NCBI GenBank assembly: GCA_937902605.1
Contig: CALFNC010000079.1
Span: forward strand, 1 to 5,757
Origin: an uncultured Acidobacteriota bacterium
GTDB lineage: Bacteria > Acidobacteriota > Thermoanaerobaculia > UBA5066
DNA: 5,757 nucleotides
Direction: 5' to 3'
The first letter of the stretch is position 1. Every line of letters begins with the position of its first letter. Both the position numbers and the translations under genes were made by a program. Positions 1 to 5,530 of the stretch are shown here, in pieces. The notes beneath the pieces are model-generated. The model ran no database searches. It was not told the origin of the DNA and worked only from the letters and a program-made list of their open reading frames with translations.

Positions 1-466
1 CCCCCATCTTCGCGAGGAATCCGCCCACCCAGACCCAGTGGGCGACGGGGGAGTAGACGAACAGGACCCAGAGCGGCAGGAAGAGAAGATACGCGGTGAA
101 TCGCATCCGCTCCACGATCGCTCCCGAGATCAGGGCGACCGTGACGATCGCGAAGGTCCCCTGGTAGGCCATGAAGAGGATGTGAGGGATCGTCCCTTCG
201 GCCTGCAATCCGACTCCCGCCAGGAAGGCCCGCGAAAGGCCTCCCACGAACGGAACCCCGGGCGCGAACGCGAGGGAGTAGCCGAGCAGCGCCCAGGTCA
301 CTCCCGAGACCCCGAGAGAGACGAAGCTCATCATCAGGACGTTGAGCGCGTTCTTCCCACGGACGAGCCCCCCGTAGAAGAACCCGAGGGCGGGGGTCAT
401 CAGGAGGACGAGCGCGGTGGCCACGAGCATCCACGCGGTGTCGGCGGCGTTCAGAGGAGGGGTCAT
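1..466 (-). CDS. amt: Ammonium transporter (Amt/MEP/Rh family), N-terminal part, gene runs off the window
   Basis: This is an inner-membrane ammonium channel that takes up ammonium. The visible 155 codons begin MTPPLNAADTAWMLV and continue through about the first third of the protein. Family hallmarks visible are the FYGGLVRGKN motif after the first membrane helix, LGYSLAF, then AYQGTFA and SGAIVERMRF, and finally PVAHWVWVGG. By family knowledge the Phe of QGTFA matches the periplasmic pore gate Phe, and the WVW Trp lies in the ammonium-recruitment region; a Tyr sits where E. coli AmtB has the other gate Phe. The twin pore histidines lie beyond the window edge. There is no cleavable signal peptide: a short N-terminus leads straight into helix 1. 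The ATG is supported by AAGGAG at 477-472, 5 nt upstream. A sigma54-type promoter lies about 50 nt upstream, fitting nitrogen control. A PII gene (glnK) often lies next to amt but would be outside this window. Family assignment is very secure. Confidence 0.95.
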   Translation of the reverse strand, partial: MTPPLNAADTAWMLVATALVLLMTPALGFFYGGLVRGKNALNVLMMSFVSLGVSGVTWALLGYSLAFAPGVPFVGGLSRAFLAGVGLQAEGTIPHILFMAYQGTFAIVTVALISGAIVERMRFTAYLLFLPLWVLFVYSPVAHWVWVGGFLAKMG

Positions 467-513
467 CGGCACTCCTTGCACTGGACTTCGAAGGAAGCTT
501 AAGCAAGGCCCGT

Positions 514-528
514 GCACTTAGAGTGCCA
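514..528 (-). promoter_or_regulatory. Sigma54 (RpoN) -24/-12 promoter of amt
   Basis: Read on the minus strand, 528-514 is TGGCAC-TCTAA-GTGC. The sigma54 consensus is TGGCAC-N5-TTGC. The -24 hexamer is perfect and is preceded by C, as in the consensus. The 5-nt spacing is exact and the essential -12 GC is present; the only mismatch is G for the first T of the -12 box. Transcription would start near 502, giving a leader of about 36 nt that contains the AAGGAG ribosome site of amt. Ammonium transporter genes are commonly sigma54-controlled, and a sigma54 activator is encoded 1.1 kb upstream on the same strand. The element also forms an imperfect dyad (GCACT-TAG-AGTGC, 514-526), which could be coincidence. 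Confidence 0.7.
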
Positions 529-597
529 GGCTGAGCTGAAGCCACCAAGTGCCCTCCTGAGAAGAGGATGACGGGAAAACTCGGGGGGCCTGCTCCA

Positions 598-631
598 GAT
601 CCGTGGATCGACAGAACTGGAATGGCTATTC
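598..631 (-). promoter_or_regulatory. Candidate upstream activator sites for amt (two short dyads)
   Basis: Two 12-bp inverted repeats lie upstream of the sigma54 promoter: GATCC-GT-GGATC at 598-609 and GAAT-GGCT-ATTC at 620-631. Their centres are 22 bp apart, about two helical turns. They sit near -101 and -124 relative to the predicted start at 502, within the usual range for binding sites of sigma54 activators. Neither matches the NifA TGT-N10-ACA site or a full NtrC site, and the two dyads differ from each other, so this is a positional argument only. Confidence 0.25.
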
Positions 632-688
632 GGTAATGGTACGAAAATGTTGGAAAGGATCGCGTCGCCTGGGAGAGAAGGGACCTGC

Positions 689-1438
689 CTAGGTCTTCGC
701 CTTCCCCTGGTTCGCGACCGCCTCCATCGCCTTTTGGATCTCCTCCTGGTTTCCGAGGTAATAGCTGTTCAGCGGCTTCATCTCCGCGTCGAGCTCGTAG
801 ACCAGGGGGGCCCCGGTCGGGATGTTGAGGCCCACGATCTCCTCGTCGGAGATCCCGGCCAGGTGCTTGACGAGGGCGCGGAGACTGTTCCCGTGGGCCG
901 CTATGATCACGCGCTTCCCCTCGGCAATGACCGGAACGATCTCTTGCTCCCAGTAAGGGACGAACCGGGCGACGGTGTCCTTGAGGCACTCGGTCGTCGG
1001 GACGTGGGCGGGGTCGAGCTCTTGATAGCGGGGGTCGTTTCCTGGCCACCGAGGGTCGCTCGGCTCGAGCGCCGGCGGCGGAATGGCGTAGCTCCTCCGC
1101 CAGACCAACACCTGGTCGTCGCCGAACTTGGCCGCAGTCTCGGCCTTGTCGAGACCCTGAAGCGCGCCGTAGTGCCGCTCGTTGAGCCTCCACGAGTGGT
1201 GGACCGGGATCCACATCAGGTCCATCCGGTCGAGGGTGATCCAGAGGGTGCGGATGGCCCTCTTGAGGACCGAGGTGAAGGCAACGTCGAACGTGAACCC
1301 CTCAGCCGCGAGCAGATTCCCCGCCTTGGCCGCCTCGTCGAGTCCCTTGACGGACAGGTCGACATCGGTCCAGCCAGTGAATCGGTTCTCGCGGTTCCAA
1401 TCGCTCTCGCCGTGGCGGAGCAGGACGACTTTGTACAT
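689..1438 (-). CDS. gpmA: 2,3-bisphosphoglycerate-dependent phosphoglycerate mutase
   Basis: Cytosolic glycolytic and gluconeogenic enzyme interconverting 3-phosphoglycerate and 2-phosphoglycerate through a phosphohistidine intermediate. The 249-residue product has the usual length of bacterial dPGM (E. coli about 250). The histidine-phosphatase signature [10 protein letters not shown] places the phospho-acceptor at His9 with Arg8. It is followed by [10 protein letters not shown] (20-29), [10 protein letters not shown] with Arg60, and [10 protein letters not shown] with the acid/base Glu87. The second catalytic His is His182 in [10 protein letters not shown], and [12 protein letters not shown] lies near the C-terminus. 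All catalytic residues are intact. The ATG start gives the canonical [11 protein letters not shown]-terminus, with a GGGGAGAG-type ribosome site (1451-1444) 5 nt upstream. It lies 108 nt downstream of the sigma54 activator gene on the same strand and could be co-transcribed with it or have its own promoter; no strong sigma70 boxes are seen. No convincing terminator follows it before amt. Confidence 0.97.
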   Translation of the reverse strand: MYKVVLLRHGESDWNRENRFTGWTDVDLSVKGLDEAAKAGNLLAAEGFTFDVAFTSVLKRAIRTLWITLDRMDLMWIPVHHSWRLNERHYGALQGLDKAETAAKFGDDQVLVWRRSYAIPPPALEPSDPRWPGNDPRYQELDPAHVPTTECLKDTVARFVPYWEQEIVPVIAEGKRVIIAAHGNSLRALVKHLAGISDEEIVGLNIPTGAPLVYELDAEMKPLNSYYLGNQEEIQKAMEAVANQGKAKT

Positions 1439-1463
1439 GCCAGCTCTCCCCGTGGTCTCTATC

Positions 1464-1478
1464 CGGGTCCTCGACCCG
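1464..1478 (-). repeat. Short hairpin in the gpmA leader
   Basis: CGGGTC-CTC-GACCCG is a perfect 6-bp inverted repeat with a 3-nt loop, 26 nt upstream of the gpmA ATG and between the sigma54 regulator gene and gpmA. No T-run follows on either strand, so it is not a standard intrinsic terminator. It could be an mRNA stem protecting or separating the gpmA message, an operator, or chance in GC-rich DNA. Confidence 0.35.
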
Positions 1479-1546
1479 CAGAGAGGATGTTACGGGAGGA
1501 GACCGGCCCGGAAGAAATGAAAAGGTGCCGGCGGGTCCTGGGCGGC

Positions 1547-3085
1547 TCAGGCCTTGAAGCGATCCGGGTCGATGCGGTGCTTGGCGACCTTGTAATTAAG
1601 GATCCGCTCGGTCGTCCGGAGGAGGCGCGCAGCCTTGGCCCGGTTGCCGCGGGCGATCTTGAGGCCGTCCAGGATGAGGTCCTTCTCGTAGCTGTCGATC
1701 GACTCCGCCAGCGGGCGCTCCGGGAGGGTATCCGAGACCTCGGCGGTCTGGAGTGTCGGAGGGAGGTGGTGGGCGTGGATCACGCCCCCCTCGCAGATCA
1801 GGATCGCCCGCTCGATGCAGTTCTCCAGCTCGCGCACGTTCCCGGGCCAGTGGTAGCTCATCATCATGTCGATGGCGGAGGTCGAGATCCGCCGGACGTT
1901 CCGGGCGTGGGCGATCGCGTACTTCTCGACGAAGTGGTCCGCGAGGAGGAGGATGTCCGATCGCCGCTCGCGGAGCGGCGGAGCGAAGAGCCCGAAGACG
2001 TTCAACCGGTAGTAGAGATCCTCCCGGAAGGTTCCCTTCTTCATCGCATCCTCGAGGTCGATGTTGGTCGCGGTGATGAGTCGAACGTCTACCTTAACGG
2101 GCTTGACGCCACCGAGCCGTTCAAACTCCCGCTCCTGGAGGACCCGGAGGAGCTTGATCTGGGTGGAGGCCGGTAGGTCGCCGACTTCGTCGAGGAAGAG
2201 AGTGCCGCCGTGCGCCAGCTCGAACCGGCCTTTCTTCTGCCGGTCCGCGCCGGTAAAGGCGCCCGGCTCGTAGCCGAACAGCTCCGACTCGATGAGGCTC
2301 TCCGGGAGAGCCGCGCAGTTCACCTTGATGAACGGTTTCCCCGAGCGTGGGGAGTTGTAGTGGATGGCGTGGGCCACGAGCTCCTTGCCGGTCCCAGATT
2401 CTCCCCGGATCAGGACGGTGGTGTTGGCGGGAGCTGCCTGCGCCACCTGCTCGTAGAGCTTCTGCATCGGGTGGCTCGTACCGACGAGGTTTCCCAGGTC
2501 GTACCGCTCCCGGAGCTCTTCCTTCAGCTGGCGGTTCTCCTCCATGAAGCGGTTCCGTTCGGCTTCCAGGAGGCGGTGGACGCGGGTCGCCTGTCCGAGC
2601 ATCGAGGCCGCGATGCCCAGGATCTTGACGACCTTGCCGAGGTCGCGGCTCTTCTCGTAGACGAAGGCCAGACCGAGGGCGCCAGCGTTCTTCCCGTCGA
2701 CAGGGACCGGGACCGAGACGTACGAGAGATCGCTCTTCGACTTGCGCCGTGCCCTCAGGTAGCCGAGCCGGTCGAGGAAGAGCGGCTCCTGGCTCGCCAG
2801 GGGGACCGCGATCGGCTTCCCGCTCTTCACGACGTGGCCCGTGATCCCCTCGCCGAGGCGGTAGCGCAGGCGATCGGGGGAGGCGCCGTGCCGGCCCGTC
2901 ACCGCCTCCACCTTCAGCTCGCCGGAGGCCGCGTCGAGGAACGTCACCATGCCGAAAACCGCTTTGAGGTCGGTCTCCAGGATCTCCAGGGCGCGGGCGA
3001 ACGACGCGCGGAGATTGAGCGGCGAGCCGAGCGCCTCGCTCAGCTCGAGGAGCATCGTCAGCTCGTTGGGTTGCGCTCCGGCCAT
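1547..3085 (-). CDS. Sigma54-dependent transcriptional activator, GAF-AAA+-HTH (NifA-like architecture)
   Basis: Cytoplasmic enhancer-binding protein that uses ATP hydrolysis to open sigma54 promoters. Starting at 3085 it has 512 residues. A GAF sensor domain covers about 24-170. A charged, probably coiled-coil linker (about 171-196) is followed by the AAA+ domain with Walker A GESGTGKE (228-235), the sigma54-contacting GAFTGA loop (275-280), Walker B GGTLFLDE (293-300), the arginine-finger segment FREDLYYRLN (353-362) and sensor II WPGNVRELEN (413-422). A Fis-type HTH lies at about 480-505 (AKAARLL...TERILNYKV). All ATPase motifs are intact. There is no receiver domain, so input comes from a ligand or partner at the GAF domain rather than from a histidine kinase. 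An upstream in-frame ATG at 3187 would overlap the lipoprotein gene and add a low-complexity Ser/Pro/Arg stretch; 3085 is preferred for its strong ribosome site and the family-like start. GAF-AAA-HTH matches NifA, but no nif genes are visible, so I give no symbol. Likely operonic with the lipoprotein 22 nt upstream. Confidence 0.93.
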   Translation of the reverse strand: MAGAQPNELTMLLELSEALGSPLNLRASFARALEILETDLKAVFGMVTFLDAASGELKVEAVTGRHGASPDRLRYRLGEGITGHVVKSGKPIAVPLASQEPLFLDRLGYLRARRKSKSDLSYVSVPVPVDGKNAGALGLAFVYEKSRDLGKVVKILGIAASMLGQATRVHRLLEAERNRFMEENRQLKEELRERYDLGNLVGTSHPMQKLYEQVAQAAPANTTVLIRGESGTGKELVAHAIHYNSPRSGKPFIKVNCAALPESLIESELFGYEPGAFTGADRQKKGRFELAHGGTLFLDEVGDLPASTQIKLLRVLQEREFERLGGVKPVKVDVRLITATNIDLEDAMKKGTFREDLYYRLNVFGLFAPPLRERRSDILLLADHFVEKYAIAHARNVRRISTSAIDMMMSYHWPGNVRELENCIERAILICEGGVIHAHHLPPTLQTAEVSDTLPERPLAESIDSYEKDLILDGLKIARGNRAKAARLLRTTERILNYKVAKHRIDPDRFKA

Positions 3086-3093
3086 CGGACTTC

Positions 3094-3099
3094 TCCTCC
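3094..3099 (-). promoter_or_regulatory. Ribosome binding site deciding the regulator start
   Basis: On the minus strand GGAGGA (within GGGAGGAGAA) ends 8 nt before the ATG at 3085. It lies in the 22-nt gap after the lipoprotein stop codon. This strong site supports the 512-residue regulator over the 546-residue version starting at 3187. Confidence 0.8.
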
Positions 3100-3107
3100 C
3101 GTCCCGC

Positions 3108-3548
3108 CTACCGCTCGGACCCGTCGGGCTTGAGATCGACGGTGAGGGGGATCTCCCGGTACTTGTCCCCGATGAAGGCGAAGCCAAGGGCCGGCCGGTA
3201 GCCGGGCCGGCAGATCACGATTCGATAGGTCTCCGGGCGGAGCTCCTCGAACATGAAGACGCCCTGGTCATCCGAGACGGCGGTCTTCCGGACGCCCCAG
3301 TCGAAGACCTCCGCGACGACCGTCGCCCCTTTCACGGGGACGCCTCTCGACAGAATCCGCCCGCGCAGGACCGAGGAGAAATGCTGTTTCAGCTTCACGG
3401 GCGGGCTGCCCGGGCAGGACGCCACCTGTTGGAGAGCCTGGAACTTGGGACAGCCGGTCGTGCCGGCGCACCCCGCCAGGGAGAGGAGGGCGGGGATGAT
3501 CGCCGCAGCCAGGAGGCCCTGTCGGACCGCTCTGGGGAAAGGGGACAT
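3108..3548 (-). CDS. Small lipoprotein with a carboxypeptidase-regulatory-like (CnaB/transthyretin-like) beta-sandwich domain
   Basis: Predicted 146-residue exported lipoprotein of unknown specific role. Residues 1-27 form a lipoprotein signal peptide: basic MSPFPRAVRQ, a hydrophobic core, then the lipobox L-A-G-C with lipidated Cys27. After a short Cys-containing linker (Cys33, Cys45), residues about 60-118 carry the carboxypeptidase regulatory-like pattern: LRGRILSRGVPVKGATVVAE, a DDQGVFMFEEL turn, then RPETYRIVICRPGY. This fold is usually a structural or adhesion module of extracellular and envelope proteins, not an enzyme. The open frame extends upstream to 3863, but that part is antisense to the M28 gene. 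The ATG at 3548 gives the signal peptide and has GGAGGA (3560-3555) 6 nt upstream. The gene is first in the minus-strand cluster, 22 nt before the sigma54 regulator, and divergent from the M28 peptidase. A partner or surface role is possible; function is not recognised. Confidence 0.8.
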   Translation of the reverse strand: MSPFPRAVRQGLLAAAIIPALLSLAGCAGTTGCPKFQALQQVASCPGSPPVKLKQHFSSVLRGRILSRGVPVKGATVVAEVFDWGVRKTAVSDDQGVFMFEELRPETYRIVICRPGYRPALGFAFIGDKYREIPLTVDLKPDGSER

Positions 3549-3554
3549 GTCGAA

Positions 3555-3560
3555 TCCTCC
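3555..3560 (-). promoter_or_regulatory. Ribosome binding site deciding the lipoprotein start
   Basis: GGAGGA on the minus strand, 6 nt before the ATG at 3548. This supports starting the protein at its lipoprotein signal peptide instead of at the distant upstream ATG at 3863. Confidence 0.75.
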
Positions 3561-3573
3561 GATCAGCCGAACA

Positions 3574-3582
3574 ATTATGCCA
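3574..3582 (-). promoter_or_regulatory. Possible extended -10 promoter for the lipoprotein-regulator genes
   Basis: Minus-strand TGG-CATAAT combines an extended -10 TGn with a hexamer matching TATAAT at 5 of 6 positions, in an AT-richer patch. Transcription would start near 3567, about 19 nt before the lipoprotein ATG. No good -35 box lies 16-18 nt upstream, which an extended -10 can tolerate. The same stretch resembles a sigma54 -24 box, but the required -12 GC is not at the right spacing. Confidence 0.35.
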
Positions 3583-3599
3583 TTTCGGGCGGGGAATCC

Positions 3600-3611
3600 G
3601 ACATTGATGTC
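3600..3611. promoter_or_regulatory. Operator-like palindrome in the divergent intergenic region
   Basis: GACAT-TG-ATGTC is a perfect dyad with 5-bp arms. It sits in the 142-nt region between the divergent lipoprotein and M28 genes, about where a -35 box would lie for the candidate extended -10 at 3582-3574. A repressor or activator site controlling one or both directions is plausible, but the motif is short and single. Confidence 0.25.
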
Positions 3612-3690
3612 AGAAACAGCCGCGAAGAGGGGGTGGATAGGGCAGTTCCGGGCCCACCCTGTTGCGCCGGCTTTGGATAGACTCGTGACC

Positions 3691-5364
3691 ATGCGAAATG
3701 CGATCGCGATCCTCGTCCTCGGCGCGTCCCTCTCCGCGGCCGCCGAGAGCCCGCTCGTCACGCCCGAAGAGAAGACGGCCGCCCGGCAGATCACGCCCGA
3801 CGTGCTGCGCGCGCACATCCGCTTCCTCGCCTCGGACCTTCTGGAGGGCCGCGGGCCGGCCACGCGGGGCGACCGCCTCGCCGAGGCCTACATCCAGTCG
3901 CAGATGGAGGCGCTGGGGCTGAAGCCTGGGGCGCCGGGCGGCGGCTATGTCCAGAAGGTTCCGCTCGTCGGCATCCGTGCGTCCTTCCCCGAGGGGCCGG
4001 CCGTGTTTCGGTCGCCGGGCGGGATGGTCCAGGGGATTCCGGGCGAGAACCTCGTCGCGTCCTCGGGCGTTCAGAAGTCCGCGGCGCGGATCGAGAACGC
4101 GGAGGTTGTCTTCGTGGGTTACGGGATCGTCGCCCCCGAGTACCAGTGGGACGACTACAAGGACGCGGACCTCAGGGGCAAGGTCCTCCTCGTGATGAAC
4201 AACGACCCGGAGTCCGACCCGAACCTCTTCGCCGGGAAGACGCGCCTGTGGTACGGACGCTGGGACTACAAGTACCTGATGGCCGCGCGGAAGGGAGCGG
4301 CGGGGGCGATCATCATCCATACGACGTCCTCGGCCGGATATGACTGGCCGGTCGTCCAGAGCTCCTGGCAGGGCGAGCTGTTCGAGCTGCCGGAGGACAG
4401 CACACCGCGCGTGAGCGTCAAGGCATGGGCGACCGAGGAGCTGTCGCGGAAGATCGCGTCGCTCGGCGGCAAGGACCTCGACCAGCTCCGCGCCGCGGCC
4501 GAGTCGCGCGCCTTCCGGCCCGTCCCCCTCGGCGTCACGATGTCGGTCGCGCTCGCGAACACGATCGGACAGAAGGAGTCGGGGAACGTCATCGGCGTGC
4601 TCCCCGGCGGCGACCCGAAGCGGGCGGGCGAGGCGGTGATCTACACGGCGCACCATGACCACTTCGGTGTCCGGAAAGGGGCGAAGCCGGGCGAGGTGGA
4701 GATCTATCACGGCGCGCTCGACAACGCCTCGGGCGTCGCCTCGTACCTGGCGGTCGTCCGCGCGTTCGCGGCGCTGAAGTCGCCGCCGGCACGGTCCGTC
4801 TACTTCGCGTTCGTGGCCGGCGAGGAGCAGGGGCTACTGGGCTCGGAGTACCTCGCAAAGCACCTCCCCCTGCCCGCCGGGCGCATCGCTGCGAACATCA
4901 ACGCGGACGGCATCGGCACCTTCGGCCGCACCCGCGACGTGTCGATGATCGGCCTGGGGAAATCCTCGATCGACGACGACGTCGTGGCGCTAGCCCGAAT
5001 GCAGGGCCGCGTGGTGACGCCCGACGAGTTTCCCGATCGGGGGACCTTCTACCGCTCCGACCAGCTCAACTTCGCGCGGATCGGCGTCCCGGCGGCGTAC
5101 CTGAAGGCGGGAATCGACGTGATCGGGAAGCCGTCCGGCTGGGGGAGGGAGCAGGCCGAGGCGTACGTCAAGAACGACTACCACAAGCCCTCGGACGAGC
5201 TGAAGGAGAGCTGGGACTTCGCGGGCGCGGTCGAGGACTCTGAGCTCGCCTTCCATCTGGGCTGCCGTCTTGCGAACGCTCCCACAATGCCGCGCTGGAA
5301 GAAGGGCGACGAGTTCGAGGCCGCGCGCCTCAAGGCGCTCGCCGAGACGGCCGCGACCCGCTAA
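3691..5364 (+). CDS. Secreted M28-family zinc aminopeptidase with PA domain
   Basis: Exported di-zinc metallopeptidase predicted to remove N-terminal residues from peptides; its exact substrate is unknown. The protein has 557 residues. Residues 1 to about 18 form a Sec signal peptide (MRNAIAILVLGASLSAAA). An N-terminal peptidase segment (about 35-90) is interrupted by a PA domain (about 135-265, with EVVFVGYGIVAPEY and GKVLLVMNND). The M28 core resumes at about 298. Zinc and catalytic residues are all present: His321 and Asp323 in AHHDHFG, bridging Asp344 in ALDNASG, Glu378 (general base) and Glu379 (ligand) in GEEQGLLGS, Asp406 in NINADGIG, and His498 in YHKPSDE. The open frame reaches back to 3253, but that region is antisense to the lipoprotein. 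ATG 3691 gives the cleanest signal peptide; GTG 3685 (two residues longer) is possible, and ATG 3607 would bury the signal peptide. The ribosome site is weak (GGATAG, 3675-3680). It is co-oriented with the M16 peptidase downstream. Confidence 0.95.
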   Translation: MRNAIAILVLGASLSAAAESPLVTPEEKTAARQITPDVLRAHIRFLASDLLEGRGPATRGDRLAEAYIQSQMEALGLKPGAPGGGYVQKVPLVGIRASFPEGPAVFRSPGGMVQGIPGENLVASSGVQKSAARIENAEVVFVGYGIVAPEYQWDDYKDADLRGKVLLVMNNDPESDPNLFAGKTRLWYGRWDYKYLMAARKGAAGAIIIHTTSSAGYDWPVVQSSWQGELFELPEDSTPRVSVKAWATEELSRKIASLGGKDLDQLRAAAESRAFRPVPLGVTMSVALANTIGQKESGNVIGVLPGGDPKRAGEAVIYTAHHDHFGVRKGAKPGEVEIYHGALDNASGVASYLAVVRAFAALKSPPARSVYFAFVAGEEQGLLGSEYLAKHLPLPAGRIAANINADGIGTFGRTRDVSMIGLGKSSIDDDVVALARMQGRVVTPDEFPDRGTFYRSDQLNFARIGVPAAYLKAGIDVIGKPSGWGREQAEAYVKNDYHKPSDELKESWDFAGAVEDSELAFHLGCRLANAPTMPRWKKGDEFEAARLKALAETAATR

Positions 5365-5455
5365 GGGAGGAGGCGGAGCGCGGTCCCGGGTAGCGCGGCG
5401 CGCCGAGGTGCCAAGGTGGTCGAGTCCTGGAAGAAGGCCGCGCCAGAAGCCGTAC

Positions 5456-5472
5456 CGGCGCTCGAAGCGCCG
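5456..5472 (+). repeat. Perfect 7-bp GC-rich hairpin between the M28 and M16 genes
   Basis: CGGCGCT-CGA-AGCGCCG is a perfect inverted repeat with a 3-nt loop, about 92 nt after the M28 stop codon and 59 nt before the M16 ATG. No T-run follows, so it is not a classical intrinsic terminator. It could be a processing or stabilising stem in a shared peptidase transcript, or a weak terminator. It also overlaps the possible broken minus-strand reading frame, where it falls in a run of Arg codons. Confidence 0.45.
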
Positions 5473-5530
5473 CTTCATCATGTCGGCCGTGCTCATCGTA
5501 CATACTCCGTCTGTCGAAGGGAGGAGCCAG

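Noticed and set aside
38..502. 154-codon plus-strand open frame at the left edge
   Set aside because: It is antisense to amt; the minus-strand translation is a clear ammonium transporter.
541..553. NtrC-like site close to the amt promoter (GCCACCAAGTGCC)
   Set aside because: It resembles half-sites of the NtrC consensus, but the spacing between halves is wrong and one arm has a mismatch.
569..637. 22-codon plus-strand open frame in the gpmA-amt spacer
   Set aside because: It has no properly spaced ribosome site and a nondescript peptide, and it overlaps the candidate amt control region.
1500..1546. Intrinsic terminator after the sigma54 activator gene
   Set aside because: There is a short T-rich stretch on the minus strand (CTTTTCATTTC), but the GC-rich sequence before it forms only about a 4-bp stem with a long loop.
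647..2176. 509-codon plus-strand open frame
   Set aside because: It is antisense to gpmA and the C-terminal half of the sigma54 activator, both unmistakable by motif. Its translation is Arg/Glu/Asp/Val-rich without any recognisable domain, typical of GC-rich shadow frames.
2210..3133. 307-codon plus-strand open frame
   Set aside because: It is a shadow of the GAF and AAA+ coding region of the sigma54 activator.
3086..3187. N-terminal extension of the sigma54 activator to ATG 3187
   Set aside because: It overlaps the lipoprotein gene, is low complexity, and ATG 3085 has a strong ribosome site.
3253..3690. Long N-terminal extension of the M28 peptidase
   Set aside because: It is antisense to the lipoprotein gene and would place the Sec signal peptide deep inside the protein.
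3610..4710. 366-codon minus-strand open frame
   Set aside because: It is antisense to the M28 peptidase, with an Arg-rich low-complexity translation and no domain.
5437..5496. Resemblance of the RRFERRYGFWRG peptide to N-termini of some IS91-type transposases
   Set aside because: The similarity is from memory, covers about a dozen residues, and no zinc-finger or catalytic motif follows, so a mobile-element call is not supported.
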